A stretch of 64,000 nucleotides of DNA from Actinoallomurus soli (lineage in GTDB: Bacteria > Actinomycetota > Actinomycetes > Streptosporangiales > Streptosporangiaceae), in contig NZ_JAMXMV010000008.1 of assembly GCF_024055715.1 (NCBI RefSeq), forward strand, positions 186,001 through 250,000. Reading direction: 5' to 3'. Shown one piece after another: positions 1 to 8,950 of this stretch. A program made the position numbers and the translations under genes. Each line of letters starts with the position of its first letter. Within the stretch, counting starts at the first letter, position 1. The notes beneath the pieces are model-generated. The model saw only the letters and a list, made by a program, of their open reading frames with translations, did no database searches and was not told the origin of the DNA.

Positions 1-21
1 TGGCGGTGAGAGCGGCTGGGA

Positions 22-525
22 TCAGGCGATCGAGAATGCGGCCCAGACGGCCTTGCCGCCGCCCAGCAGGGGAGTCCAGCCCCAGGCCCTGCTGATGGCG
101 TCGATGATGTGCAGGCCTCGTCCGGTCTCGGCGACGAAGTCGGGCTCCCGCATCCGCGGGGCCCGGTCCGCCGGGTCGGTGACCATGCACACCAGGTGGC
201 AGCGGTAGCGGACGAGGACGAGCCGGAGGGCCTCTTCGGCGTCGGCGCCGCAGCGCAGGCCGTGGCGGACCGCGTTGGTCACGAGCTCTGACACGACCAC
301 GGACGCGTCGTCGTAGAACCGGGCGAGACTCCACTCCGCCAGAGTCGTCTTCGTGACGTGCCGGGCGATCTTCGGTGACTCGGCCTCCGCGGGCAGATTC
401 CGGGTCGCCACCCACGGGCGCTCGGGAACCTGATGCGGGGGGTTGTCGAGACGCGTCAGCCAGTCATCCCAACCTCGGTGGGCGAGGGGGATACCGGTGG
501 TCTCGCGGAGCGGAGACTTGGTCAT
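22..525 (-). CDS. ATP-binding protein, anti-sigma-factor-like (HATPase_c)
   Basis: 167-aa protein of the RsbW/SpoIIAB-like histidine-kinase ATPase family. Family members bind ATP and usually act as anti-sigma or regulatory kinases, although most free-standing actinomycete copies are uncharacterised. The N-box SELVTNAVRHG lies near residue 80 and the glycine box GRGLHIID near 135. The frame stays open upstream to 702, but the ATG at 525 is preferred because everything upstream is low-complexity and crosses the dyads at 608-654. The gene is divergent from a DUF397 gene, and an XRE-DUF5753 gene follows, which is the classic actinomycete trio. Start uncertain; an ATG at 606 is an alternative. Confidence 0.8.
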   Translation of the reverse strand: MTKSPLRETTGIPLAHRGWDDWLTRLDNPPHQVPERPWVATRNLPAEAESPKIARHVTKTTLAEWSLARFYDDASVVVSELVTNAVRHGLRCGADAEEALRLVLVRYRCHLVCMVTDPADRAPRMREPDFVAETGRGLHIIDAISRAWGWTPLLGGGKAVWAAFSIA

Positions 526-607
526 TGGCGAACCCTGGGGGAAGTCGTGTTCGTCGCGAGGCGCCCGGTGCGCCGCTTCCGCTATCTTGCTCCTCAAGTC
601 GTGCATA

Positions 608-654
608 TGCAAGCACGCTTGCACACTCAAATGCACGTGCATCTGAGCGTGCAA
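608..654. promoter_or_regulatory. Overlapping dyads between divergent ATPase and DUF397 genes
   Basis: Two overlapping inverted repeats are visible. The first (608-623) has 7-bp arms TGCAAGC/GCTTGCA around 2 bp. The second (619-654) has 18-bp arms centred on the 12-bp perfect palindrome ATGCACGTGCAT (631-642), with 16 of 18 positions matching. The sites lie 83-130 bp from the ATPase start and 75-121 bp from the DUF397 start. They are probably operators for the XRE regulator of this cluster; that assignment is inference. Confidence 0.65.
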
Positions 655-728
655 CATGGGGGGAGCGGCGCCCGGCCGGCGCCATGAGGCGCGACCGGGC
701 ATTCACGACAGAGGCCAGGAGGGGCGAG

Positions 729-965
729 ATGTATCAGGCCTACAACGGAATGTCGGCGGCGCTGCTGCGCGAGGTCAGCTGGCTCAAGAGCAGGGCCAGC
801 AACCCGAGCGGCAACTGCGTCGAGCTGGCGGAGCTGCCCGACGGCGCCATCGCGGTGCGGAACTCCCGCTTCCCGGACGGCCCGGCGCTGCTCTACACCC
901 GCGCCGAGATCGACGCCTTCATCCAGGGAGCCAAGGACGGGGACTTCGACCACATGCTCCTCTGA
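729..965 (+). CDS. DUF397 domain-containing protein
   Basis: 78-aa protein with the DUF397 signature: W-x-KSRASN-PSGNCVELAEL, then AVRNSRFPDGPALLYTR and a C-terminal acidic helix. DUF397 proteins accompany XRE-DUF5753 regulators (WhiJ-like systems of Streptomyces) and are thought to be their partners; the biochemical role is unproven. The start ATG follows a strong AGGAGGGG ribosome binding site. The frame is open further upstream, but without family similarity. Downstream is the XRE gene on the same strand, 125 bp away. Confidence 0.85.
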   Translation: MYQAYNGMSAALLREVSWLKSRASNPSGNCVELAELPDGAIAVRNSRFPDGPALLYTRAEIDAFIQGAKDGDFDHMLL

Positions 966-1090
966 GGCCACAGCGGACGCGCGGCGTCACATGCCCCTCT
1001 GACGGGGCGTGTGTCGCGTTGACCTGAGCACTTTGCAATCAGTGCCTCCGGTGGGACACTGGGCGGATTCCGGTGTCCTGAGGGGAGCGC

Positions 1091-1996
1091 ATGATCGGTT
1101 CTGCGCCTGATGGCGAGAAGGCCGTGAGCAGCATGTTCGGTCATCATCGTGGTGGTCCGACGGTGCTGCGTATTGTGCTGGGGGCGCAGTTGCGGCGGTT
1201 GCGTGAGGCGCGGGGGATCACGTGTGAGGAGGCCGGTGAGGCGATCCGGGCGTCGCATTCGAAGATCAGCCGGATGGAGTTGGGGCGGGTTCGGTTCCGG
1301 TCGCGGGATGTGGCGGATCTGCTGAGTTTGTACGGGGTTGCCGATCAGGAGGAGCGGTCGGCGATGCTGGCGTTGGCGGAGCGGGCGAATGAGGCGGGGT
1401 GGTGGCATTCGTACTCCGATATTCTGCCGGGCTGGTTCGAGGTGTACATCGGGTTGGAGGAGGCGGCGTCTCGGATCCGTGCGTATGAGGTGCAGTTCGT
1501 TCCTGGGTTGTTGCAGACCGAGGATTATGCGCGTGCGGTGACGTTGCTGGGGCATCCGGATGCGCCGGGGCATGAGGTGGAGCGGCGGGTGGGGTTGCGG
1601 ATGCGGCGTCAGTCGTTGCTGTCGGGGGAGGATCCGCCGCATTTTTGGGCGGTGGTGGATGAGGCGGCGTTGCGGCGGCCGTTGGGTGGGGTCGCGGTGA
1701 TGCGGCGGCAGTTGGAGCACCTGATCGAGGTGACGGAGTTGCCGCATGTGACGTTGCAGGTGGTGCCGTTTCATCTGGGGGGTCATGCGGCGGCGGGTGG
1801 GCCGTTCAGTATTTTGCGGTTCGCGGAGCCGGATTTGCCGGATGTGGTGTATTTGGAGCAGTTGACCAGTGCGTTGTATTTGGACAAGCGTGAGGATGTG
1901 GATGATTATCTGGCGGTGATGGAGCGGTTGTGCATTGACGCCGAGCCCGCCACCCGCATCCGCGACACCCTCGGACGCATCCTCAAGGAGCTCTGA
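1091..1996 (+). CDS. XRE-family regulator with DUF5753 domain
   Basis: 301-aa WhiJ-like regulator. An N-terminal helix-turn-helix (about residues 30-85, motif GITCEEAGEAIRASHSKISR) is followed by the DUF5753 sensor region (about 110-295, with FVPGLLQTEDYAR and VVDEAALRRPLGG). It probably binds operators such as the dyads at 608-654 and works with the adjacent DUF397 protein and ATPase. The ribosome binding site is GAGGGGAG, and a second ATG at 1133 is possible. Codon use is odd: from the 5' end to about 1930 third positions are mostly G or T, while the last 65 bp switch to C-ending codons like the neighbours. This suggests a mosaic gene. Confidence 0.88.
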   Translation: MIGSAPDGEKAVSSMFGHHRGGPTVLRIVLGAQLRRLREARGITCEEAGEAIRASHSKISRMELGRVRFRSRDVADLLSLYGVADQEERSAMLALAERANEAGWWHSYSDILPGWFEVYIGLEEAASRIRAYEVQFVPGLLQTEDYARAVTLLGHPDAPGHEVERRVGLRMRRQSLLSGEDPPHFWAVVDEAALRRPLGGVAVMRRQLEHLIEVTELPHVTLQVVPFHLGGHAAAGGPFSILRFAEPDLPDVVYLEQLTSALYLDKREDVDDYLAVMERLCIDAEPATRIRDTLGRILKEL

Positions 1997-2123
1997 CCTC
2001 AGGGCTCTGACCTCGAGACTCAGGGCCTGCCCATTCGGATCCCACGGCCGGCGCCGCTCGCGAACGGGCCGTCCGAATACGGGACGAAATGCAGCAAGCC
2101 GCCGATCATCAGGGCGGTCGGCT

Positions 2124-3026
2124 TCAGCGCCCTGCGGCTTTTCCGCCCTGCTCGACGCGGCGGCGCGCGTCCGCCTCCTCGGCGTGACGGCGGGTGTCAT
2201 CGGCGGTGCGCGCGGCGCGGTCGTACTCCCGCTCGGTGACCTGCGCGTGGCGGTCGGCCTCCACCCGTTCCCCCTCGGCGGCCTTCACCTGTCGCCGCAG
2301 CCCTTCGAGGCGCCGCTCCAGCTCTCCGACGTTCCCTTCCAGCTCTTCGAGGCGCCGGTCGGCGGCCGCCACGGCCTCCCGTGCGGCGTCCCGCTCGGAC
2401 CGCCACTGGGTGAGCGAGCGTTCGGCCTCCTCGGCCCGCTCGGCGGCGGCCCGTGCCTCCTCCGCCAACCGGCGCGCCCGGATGCGGGGGTCCTCTTCCG
2501 GCGCGGCGCGCTTCTTGCGCCTTTCCTTCGGCGCCGCGGCTCCCCGGCGCTGCGTCACCGACGGCGCCACGGCCCCCAGCGGGCCGAAGCCGGCGTGGCT
2601 CAGCGGGTGTTCCAGCCGCCCGGCCCGTACGGCCTCGGCCGCCGACGGATCCGCGATGGCGGCCTGCAGCGTGTCCTCGACCTCACGGCTCTGGGCCTCG
2701 TTGAGCGGCCGGTCCGCCTCCTTCGCCAGCGCCCGCGCCCGGCGCACCAGCCCGTCGACCAGCGTGCCGCGCTCGCGCTCCAGCTCGCCGACGTCCCCGC
2801 CGGACGACCACGCCTCGCGCATCCGCTCGCCGAGGTCGAGCAGCGGCTCCACGCCGCCGTCACGGACCAGGTGGTTCACCGCCCACGCCGAGACGGTGGG
2901 ACGGCGCAGCGCGGTGAGACGCCGGGCGTCCTCGCGCGGCAGCTCGCCGGCCAGCCGCTTGCGCGTGGCGGTGAACTCGGCCGGGGAAACGCCGTAGAGC
3001 CGGTCGGCGGCGGTGTCGAAGTCCAC
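2124..3026 (-). CDS. Coiled-coil protein of unknown function
   Basis: 300-aa soluble protein. Residues 1-140 form a conserved helical region beginning VDFDTAADRLYGV and rich in Arg/Ala. Residues 190-290 are a charged heptad-like coiled coil (RLAEEARAAAERAEEAERS, then LEELEGNVGELERRLEGLR). No catalytic motif or membrane segment is seen. Similar proteins are common in mycelial actinobacteria but have no known function. A GTG start is chosen because the similarity begins there and AGGGGGA lies upstream. It is divergent from the SDR gene, with 92 bp between the starts. Confidence 0.7.
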   Translation of the reverse strand: MDFDTAADRLYGVSPAEFTATRKRLAGELPREDARRLTALRRPTVSAWAVNHLVRDGGVEPLLDLGERMREAWSSGGDVGELERERGTLVDGLVRRARALAKEADRPLNEAQSREVEDTLQAAIADPSAAEAVRAGRLEHPLSHAGFGPLGAVAPSVTQRRGAAAPKERRKKRAAPEEDPRIRARRLAEEARAAAERAEEAERSLTQWRSERDAAREAVAAADRRLEELEGNVGELERRLEGLRRQVKAAEGERVEADRHAQVTEREYDRAARTADDTRRHAEEADARRRVEQGGKAAGR

Positions 3027-3118
3027 CCTTCCATGATTCCCCCTGGAAAAGGCGACACAAGGTGTCCGCTTTCGCTGCCAGCATCCCGGCGACACGACAC
3101 GACACGAGAGGGGCGAGC

Positions 3119-4030
3119 ATGTCGTTGCAGGGAAGGGTCGCGTTGGTCGCCGGGGGCACCCGCGGGGCGGGGCGTGCGGTCGCGGTCGAGCTCGGCAGGG
3201 CGGGGGCGACCGTGTACGTCACCGGCCGGACGACGCGCGAGCGGCGCTCGGAGATGAACCGTCCCGAGACGATCGAGGAGACCGCCGAACTGGTGACGAA
3301 GGCGGGTGGCGAGGGCGTCGCCGTCGCGGTGGACCACCTGGAGATCGACCAGGTGCGCGCCCTGGTCGAGCGCATGGACGGGGAGCGTGGACGGCTGGAC
3401 GTGCTCGTCAACGACGTCTGGGGCGGCGACGTGTACCTCCGGTTCGGCCGACGGCTCTGGGAGCACTCCCTGGAGGAGGGACTGCGGATGCTCCGCCTCG
3501 GCATCGACACGCACGCCATCACGAGCCACTGCGCGCTCCCGCTGCTCATCCGCAGGCCCGGCGGCCTGGTCGTCGAGATGACGGACGGGACGGCGGAGTT
3601 CAACGCCGCCTACCGCGCCGACGCCGGTTTCTTCTACGACCTGGTCAAGACGTCCGTGCAGCGGATGGCGCTCGCCCAGGCGGAGGAGCTGCGCCCGCAC
3701 GGCGGCACGGCCGTCGCGGTCACGCCGGGCTGGCTCCGCTCCGAGGCGATGCTGGAGCTGTTCGGCGTCACCGAGGAGACCTGGCGGGACGCCACCGCCG
3801 CGGAGCCGCACTTCTGCATCTCCGAGTCGCCGGCGTACGTCGGCCGGGCCGTCGCGGCGCTGGCCGCCGATCCCGGCGTGGCCCGCTGGAGCGGCCGGAC
3901 GCTGTCGAGCGGGGGACTCGCGGAGGTGTACGGCTTCACGGATGTCGACGGCACCCGGCCGGACGCCTGGCGGTACATCACCGAGGTCCGGGAGGCCGGC
4001 CGCCCCGCCGATGACACCGGCTACCGCTGA
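3119..4030 (+). CDS. SDR-family oxidoreductase
   Basis: 303-aa short-chain dehydrogenase/reductase. The Rossmann nucleotide-binding motif GGTRGAGRA is near residue 12, an NDVWGG segment near 97 stands where NAG usually occurs, and the catalytic YDLVK (YxxxK) is near 175. The RTTRER segment after beta-2 suggests NADP(H) preference. The length is above the usual 250 aa because of a C-terminal extension after position 250 (LAEVYGFTDVDGTRPDAWRY). The substrate cannot be deduced. The ATG follows GAGAGGGG. The 3' end overlaps the start of a broken DinB-like gene by 20 bp. Confidence 0.87.
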   Translation: MSLQGRVALVAGGTRGAGRAVAVELGRAGATVYVTGRTTRERRSEMNRPETIEETAELVTKAGGEGVAVAVDHLEIDQVRALVERMDGERGRLDVLVNDVWGGDVYLRFGRRLWEHSLEEGLRMLRLGIDTHAITSHCALPLLIRRPGGLVVEMTDGTAEFNAAYRADAGFFYDLVKTSVQRMALAQAEELRPHGGTAVAVTPGWLRSEAMLELFGVTEETWRDATAAEPHFCISESPAYVGRAVAALAADPGVARWSGRTLSSGGLAEVYGFTDVDGTRPDAWRYITEVREAGRPADDTGYR

Positions 4031-4374
4031 TGCGCCCGCATCCATCCTTACCGACCACCTGATCGACCACCTTGCCGAGCTGGAGGCGAGGCTGGCCGGC
4101 GGCCAGCCGATTCCCGACCGGTGGCACGCGTCGGCGGTGACGACCCCGGTCGATCTGGCACCCTTCACCGAGCAGGATCTGGACGAGGCGAGGAGCCGGC
4201 TGACCCCGGCTCGCCCGGATCTGGGCCGACCGGCTGAACTCGCTGACGCCGGACCGGCTCGACCGCTCACCGGGCGAAGGGTGGAGCTTCCGGCAGCTCG
4301 CCTTTCACGTGGGCGAGGGGGTCTACTACGCCGACGCGGTCGGGGACCTGTCGGCGCTCGGGGTCGACGGCTGA
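4011..4374 (+). pseudogene. DinB-like protein gene, frameshifted
   Basis: Two parts of one apparent protein lie in different frames. Frame A (from ATG 4011) reads TDHLIDHLAELEARLAGG through EQDLDEARSRL. From about 4205 the sensible frame is one base over, reading LARIWADRLNSLTPDRLDR then WSFRQLAFHVGEGVYYADA and ending at TGA 4372-4374. The helix pattern and the conserved-looking His resemble DinB/YfiT-type four-helix proteins. The shift lies around 4200-4213 in a C/G run. It could be a real mutation or an assembly error. The 3' end overlaps the WYL gene on the other strand by 49 bp. Confidence 0.6.
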
Positions 4375-5357
4375 TCCCGGGCTTCACCGGAATCGGCGTA
4401 CAGACGGTGCATCCGCCGGGCGGCGTCCGCGAGGAGGGCCCGCAGCTCGGGGGGCGCCAGGACCTCCGCCTCCGGGCCCAGGCGGAGGATCTGGGAGTAG
4501 GCCACCTCGGCGGACTCGACGGGCAGGACGACGGTGACCCGGCCCGCGCCGTCGGGCGGGCTCGCCGACGCCATGGCGTCCGGCAGGGCGGCCGGATCCG
4601 CGACGTGCCGTAGCGCCCGCAGGCCCGCCGGGGTCAGCCGGACGGTGACCCGCGCCCTGAGCAGCGAGCGCTCGAACTCCTCCGCCCGCTGGTCCCAGAA
4701 CGCCGCGAGGTCGAAGCCCTCGTCACGGGCGAACCGCTCGGTCCCGGTCCGTACGTCCTCGAACCGGTCCACCCGATAGACCAGGCACCGATCGCCCGTG
4801 CGGCCGACGGCGTACCAGACCCCGGCCTTGAGCACCAGGCCGTACGGCTCGAGGGTGCGCTCGACGACCCGTTCGCCGCGCCGGTAGCGGACTGTCGTGA
4901 CGCGGTCGTCCCATACGGCACGGGAGAGCTCCGGCAGCAGTGGCGGCCGGTCGGCGTCCCGGAACCACGCGGGGGCGTCGAGGTGGAAGCGCTGCGCGGC
5001 GGTGGCGGGGGCGTCGCGCAGCTCGGGCAGCAACGCGGCCGAGACCTTCAGCCGGGCGGCGAGCGCGGCGTCGCCCAGGCCCATGTCGCGGAGCGGGCCG
5101 GGCACCCCCGACAGGAACAGCGCCTCGGCCTCGGCCCGGCCCAGTCCGGTCAGCCGGGTGCGGTATCCCTCCAGCAGCCGGTACCCGCCGCCACGGCCGC
5201 GGTCGGCGTACACCGGCACGCCCGCCTCCGCGAGCGCCAGCATGTCGCGGGTGATCGTGCGCTCGGAGACCTCGAGCCGCCGGGCGAGCTCCGCGGCGGT
5301 CATCGACTCCCGGCCCTGCAGCAGGAGGATCAGGGAGATGAGCCGCGCCGCGCGCAT
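4326..5357 (-). CDS. WYL-domain transcriptional regulator (YafY type)
   Basis: 343-aa regulator. The N-terminal DeoR-like winged helix (residues 5-60, ESMTAAELARRLEVSERTITR) is followed by a WYL ligand-binding domain (about 145-220, with YGLVLKAGVWYAVGR and CLVYRVDRFEDV) and the WCX C-terminal region (230-320). WYL proteins sense nucleic acids or small ligands and often control DNA-damage or stress genes; the target here is unknown. The start lies 9 bp downstream of the MerR gene stop, so the two probably form an operon. The 3' end overlaps the DinB-like pseudogene, convergently. Confidence 0.87.
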   Translation of the reverse strand: MRAARLISLILLLQGRESMTAAELARRLEVSERTITRDMLALAEAGVPVYADRGRGGGYRLLEGYRTRLTGLGRAEAEALFLSGVPGPLRDMGLGDAALAARLKVSAALLPELRDAPATAAQRFHLDAPAWFRDADRPPLLPELSRAVWDDRVTTVRYRRGERVVERTLEPYGLVLKAGVWYAVGRTGDRCLVYRVDRFEDVRTGTERFARDEGFDLAAFWDQRAEEFERSLLRARVTVRLTPAGLRALRHVADPAALPDAMASASPPDGAGRVTVVLPVESAEVAYSQILRLGPEAEVLAPPELRALLADAARRMHRLYADSGEARDQPSTPSADRSPTASA

Positions 5358-5366
5358 GCCCCGAGG

Positions 5367-6065
5367 TTAGCGCCCGCCGGTGTGCGCCGAGGGTTCGTGT
5401 CGTGACGACGACGAGGATCCTCGGCGCTGAGCGCCGGTCTCCTCGAAGCGGCGGGCCGAGGCGTTCCCCTGGGCCATGCGGCGCAGCGCGAGCAGGACCC
5501 GTTCGTACAGGACGTTGGTTGCGATGGCGGCCTGCACGACGGTCTCGCGGTCCTCGGCGACCGACAGCCCGCCGACCTCGTGATCGGCGATGCGCTCGGC
5601 GGCCTCGATGTACGGGCGCAGGTCGCGCAGGACGATCGGCAGGCCCAGCCGGCGCAGCGCGACGAACGCCTGCGCGAGCAGGTCGCAGGCCGGCGCGTCG
5701 GGCTGCACGCGCCAGCCGAGCTCGGCGACGACCGCGTCGACGTCCTGCCGGGCGGCCCGCCAGTCGGGGTCCTCGGGCTGCGGCTCGGCGCGCGGGCCGA
5801 GGGCGCACTGCGTCTCCTCCAGGAGCCGGTGGAGCGCGACGGTGTCGTCGTCCACGGCGGCGACGATCTGCTGGACGGACGCGACGGGCAGGCCGCCGAC
5901 CTCCCGGAGCGCCTTGATGAGCCGCAGCCGGTGCAGGTGCCGCCCGTCGTATTCCGCCCGGGTCGCCGCGGTGGCCGTGCCCTTCGGGAGAAGGCCCTCC
6001 CGGATGTAGTACTTGATCGTCTGAACCGGCAGCCCGCTGCGGTCGCTGAGCTCGGAGATCTTCAT
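5367..6065 (-). CDS. MerR-family transcriptional regulator
   Basis: 232-aa protein with an N-terminal MerR winged helix (residues 1-70, SGLPVQTIKYYIREGLLPK). A longer helical effector region (about 80-205) of unknown ligand follows, and a disordered Ser/Arg-rich tail. No metal-binding cysteine cluster like those of metal-sensing MerR members is present; a single Cys (CDLLAQAF) lies in the middle. It sits 9 bp upstream of the WYL regulator, so the two may be co-transcribed. The ATG start has no strong Shine-Dalgarno sequence. Confidence 0.85.
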   Translation of the reverse strand: MKISELSDRSGLPVQTIKYYIREGLLPKGTATAATRAEYDGRHLHRLRLIKALREVGGLPVASVQQIVAAVDDDTVALHRLLEETQCALGPRAEPQPEDPDWRAARQDVDAVVAELGWRVQPDAPACDLLAQAFVALRRLGLPIVLRDLRPYIEAAERIADHEVGGLSVAEDRETVVQAAIATNVLYERVLLALRRMAQGNASARRFEETGAQRRGSSSSSRHEPSAHTGGR

Positions 6066-6138
6066 TCGCCCCCCTGCCGGGACACTAGCGCCGTACGGCC
6101 GCCGGGGAGTCGTGGTTGCGGGTCTCGGTATCCGAGGC

Positions 6139-6852
6139 TCAGCCGCGGCGCATCGTCTCGGAGATCTTCTCCGCGGCGGCCAGCACGGGCGGGGCGTGCA
6201 TCCGGCCGGGCGCGCGGGACAGACGCTCTATCGGGCCGGACACCGAGATGGCGGCGATCACGCGGCCGCCGGTGCCGCGGATCGGCGCGGAGACCGAGGC
6301 GACGCCCTGCTCGCGCTCACCGACGCTCTGCGCCCACCCGCGGCGGCGTACGGACGCGAGGGTCGTGGCGGTGAACTTCGCGCCGCGCAGCCCCCGGTGC
6401 AGGCGGTCGGGCTCCTCCCAGGCCAGCAGGATCTGCGCGGCGGATCCGGCCGTCATCGGCAGGGCGCTGCCGACCGGGACGGTGTCGCGCAGGCCGCTCA
6501 TCCGCTCGGCCGCCGCGACGCACACGCGGACGTCGCCCTGCCGCCGGTACAGCTGGGCGCTCTCGCCGGTCAGGTCGCGCAGCTGGGTCAGGATCGGCTG
6601 GGCGATGGCGAGCAGGCGGTCCTCTCCGGCGGCGGCGGCCAGCTCGGCCAGCCGGGGGCCGAGGATGAACCGGCCCTGCGTGTCGCGGTGGACCATGCGG
6701 TGGTGCTCCAGCGCGACGGCGAGCCGGTGGGCGGTGGGCCGGGCCAAGCCGGTGGTCTGCACCAGCTGGGCGAGGGAGGCCGGGCCGGCCTCCAGGGCGT
6801 TCAGGACGAGAACCGCTTTGTCCAGCACGCCGACTCCGCTAGAGTTGTCCAT
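6139..6852 (-). CDS. ndgR: IclR-family regulator NdgR, divergent from leuCD
   Basis: 237-aa IclR regulator. The winged helix (residues 7-70) contains GLARPTAHRLAVALEHHRM, and the effector domain (80-235) ends with SVSGPIERLSRAPGRM. Divergent placement next to leuCD and the high similarity expected of the NdgR/AreB group identify it. In Streptomyces, NdgR controls leucine and other amino-acid genes. It probably binds the 15-bp dyad at 6868-6882 in the 76-bp intergenic region and regulates both itself and leuCD. Assignment rests on synteny and motifs. Confidence 0.9.
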   Translation of the reverse strand: MDNSSGVGVLDKAVLVLNALEAGPASLAQLVQTTGLARPTAHRLAVALEHHRMVHRDTQGRFILGPRLAELAAAAGEDRLLAIAQPILTQLRDLTGESAQLYRRQGDVRVCVAAAERMSGLRDTVPVGSALPMTAGSAAQILLAWEEPDRLHRGLRGAKFTATTLASVRRRGWAQSVGEREQGVASVSAPIRGTGGRVIAAISVSGPIERLSRAPGRMHAPPVLAAAEKISETMRRG

Positions 6853-6867
6853 GCTTCGATACTGCCG

Positions 6868-6882
6868 TCTCGGAATCTGAGA
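6868..6882. promoter_or_regulatory. Candidate NdgR operator
   Basis: The 15-bp inverted repeat TCTCGGAATCTGAGA (arms TCTCxGA/TCxGAGA) lies in the short divergent ndgR-leuC intergenic region, 15 bp from the ndgR start and 46 bp from the leuC start. It is the only clear dyad there. Its role as the NdgR binding site is inference. Confidence 0.5.
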
Positions 6883-6928
6883 TGCAAGTCGCGGTCAGAG
6901 GAGCTACCGAACCGGAAGAGGTGGAGTG

Positions 6929-8326
6929 ATGGGCCGAACACTCGCGGATAAGGTCTACGACGCGCACGTCGTACGGAGCGCCGAGGGCGAGCCGGACGTC
7001 CTCTACATCGATCTCCACCTCGTTCACGAGGTCACCAGCCCGCAGGCCTTCGACGGCCTGCGCATGGCGAACCGCACGGTCCGGCGCCCGGACCTGACGA
7101 TCGCCACCGAGGACCACAACGTCCCGACCACGGACATCCTCGCGCCGATCGCCGACCCGGTGTCGCGCACCCAGGTCGAGACGCTGCGCAAGAACTGCGC
7201 CGAGTTCGGCGTCCGGCTGCACCCGATGGGCGACGCCGGCCAGGGCATCGTGCACGTCATCGGCCCGCAGCTGGGCCTGACCCAGCCGGGCATGACGATC
7301 GTCTGCGGCGACTCGCACACCTCGACGCACGGCGCGTTCGGCGCGCTGGCGTTCGGCATCGGCACCAGCGAGGTCGAGCACGTCCTCGCCACGCAGACGC
7401 TGTCGCAGCGCAAGCCGAAGATGATGGCCGTCACGGTCAACGGCGAGCTGCCGTACGGCGTGACCGCCAAGGACCTCATCCTGGCGATCATCGCGAGGAT
7501 CGGCACGGGCGGCGGCCAGGGCCACATCATCGAGTACCGCGGCGAGGCGATCCGGTCGCTGTCGATGGAGGGCCGTATGACGGTCTGCAACATGTCCATC
7601 GAGGCGGGCGCGCGGGCCGGCATGATCGCGCCGGACGAGACGACCTTCGCCTACCTCGAGGGCCGCCCGCACGCGCCGTCCGGCGCCGACTGGGAGGCCG
7701 CCAAGGAGTACTGGCGGTCGCTGCGCACCGACGACGACGCGGTGTTCGACAAGGAGGTCGTCATCGACGCCTCCGAGCTCACGCCGTTCGTCACCTGGGG
7801 CACCAACCCCGGCCAGGGCGCGCCGCTGGCCGCGAGCGTGCCGGAGCCGTCGTCCTTCGCGGACCCGACGCACCGCGCCGCCGCCGAGCGCGCGCTGGAG
7901 TACATGGGCCTGACCGCCGGCACCCCGCTGCGGGACGTCACGGTCGACACCGTGTTCGTCGGGTCCTGCACGAACGGCCGGATCGAGGACCTGCGTGCCG
8001 CGGCCGAGGTGATCAAGGGCCGCAAGGTCGCCGACGGCGTGCGGATGCTGATCGTGCCCGGCTCCATGAAGGTCAAGGCGCAGGCCGAGGAGGAGGGCCT
8101 GAACGAGGTCTTCACCGCCGCGGGCGCCGAGTGGCGCGAGGCGGGCTGCTCGATGTGCCTGGGCATGAACCCCGACCAGCTCAAGCCGGGGGAGCGCAGC
8201 GCCTCGACCTCCAACCGCAACTTCGAGGGCCGGCAGGGCAAGGGCGGCCGTACCCACCTGGTCTCGCCCGCCGTCGCCGCCGCCACCGCCGTCACCGGGC
8301 GTCTGACCGCCCCGGCCGACCTGTAA
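6929..8326 (+). CDS. leuC: 3-isopropylmalate dehydratase large subunit
   Basis: 465-aa catalytic subunit of isopropylmalate isomerase, which converts 2- to 3-isopropylmalate in leucine synthesis together with LeuD. The [4Fe-4S] ligands are visible in GSCTNGR (about residue 350) and CSMCLGMN (about 408-411). The family segment [20 protein letters not shown] lies near 130, and [10 protein letters not shown] is near 430. The length is normal. ATG 6929 follows GGAAGAGGTGGAG; a GTG lies one codon earlier. leuD begins 14 bp after the stop, in the same operon. Confidence 0.98.
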   Translation: MGRTLADKVYDAHVVRSAEGEPDVLYIDLHLVHEVTSPQAFDGLRMANRTVRRPDLTIATEDHNVPTTDILAPIADPVSRTQVETLRKNCAEFGVRLHPMGDAGQGIVHVIGPQLGLTQPGMTIVCGDSHTSTHGAFGALAFGIGTSEVEHVLATQTLSQRKPKMMAVTVNGELPYGVTAKDLILAIIARIGTGGGQGHIIEYRGEAIRSLSMEGRMTVCNMSIEAGARAGMIAPDETTFAYLEGRPHAPSGADWEAAKEYWRSLRTDDDAVFDKEVVIDASELTPFVTWGTNPGQGAPLAASVPEPSSFADPTHRAAAERALEYMGLTAGTPLRDVTVDTVFVGSCTNGRIEDLRAAAEVIKGRKVADGVRMLIVPGSMKVKAQAEEEGLNEVFTAAGAEWREAGCSMCLGMNPDQLKPGERSASTSNRNFEGRQGKGGRTHLVSPAVAAATAVTGRLTAPADL

Positions 8327-8340
8327 TTCGGGAGCCAGCC

Positions 8341-8931
8341 ATGGAAGCCTTCACCACGCACACGGGCCGCGCCGTGCCGCTGCGGCGCAGCAACGTCGAC
8401 ACCGACCAGATCATCCCGGCGGTCTGGCTCAAGCAGGTCAGCCGCACCGGCTTCGAGAAGGGCCTGTTCGCCGCCTGGCGCGAGGACCCCGAGTTCGTGC
8501 TGAACCGCCCGGAGTACCAGGGCGCGTCGATCCTCGTCGCCGGGCCCGACTTCGGCACCGGCTCCTCCCGCGAGCACGCCGTCTGGGCGCTGCAGCAGTA
8601 CGGCTTCCGCGCCGTCGTCTCGGCGCGGTTCGGCGACATCTTCCGCAACAACGCCACGAAGATGGGCCTCCTGCCGATCCAGCTCCCCGAGGACGTCGTC
8701 GAGGGCATGCAGGACAAGATCGCGGCGAACCCCGCCAAGGAGTTCACCATCGATCTGGAGGCCCGCGAGCTGCGCTGCGACGAGGGCGGCGTGCAGACGT
8801 TCGAGATCGACGACTACACCCGCTGGCGGCTGCTGGAGGGCCTGGACGACATCGGCCTGACCCTGCGTCACTCCGACGCCATCGGCGACTACGAGGCCAA
8901 GCGGCAGCCCTGGCTCCCCGTGACCGCCTGA
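8341..8931 (+). CDS. leuD: 3-isopropylmalate dehydratase small subunit
   Basis: 196-aa small subunit that completes the LeuC active site. The swivel domain shows [17 protein letters not shown] at the N-terminus, [17 protein letters not shown] near 75 and [17 protein letters not shown] near 100. All typical substrate-binding segments are present and the length is standard. It is transcribed with leuC. A strong hairpin at 8951-8984 ends the operon. Confidence 0.98.
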   Translation: MEAFTTHTGRAVPLRRSNVDTDQIIPAVWLKQVSRTGFEKGLFAAWREDPEFVLNRPEYQGASILVAGPDFGTGSSREHAVWALQQYGFRAVVSARFGDIFRNNATKMGLLPIQLPEDVVEGMQDKIAANPAKEFTIDLEARELRCDEGGVQTFEIDDYTRWRLLEGLDDIGLTLRHSDAIGDYEAKRQPWLPVTA

Positions 8932-8950
8932 TCGCACGTCCCCGTACGGT

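Noticed and set aside
375-728. Upstream extension of the DUF397 frame
   Set aside because: It overlaps the divergent ATPase gene and the dyads, and DUF397 similarity starts at 729 after a strong ribosome binding site.
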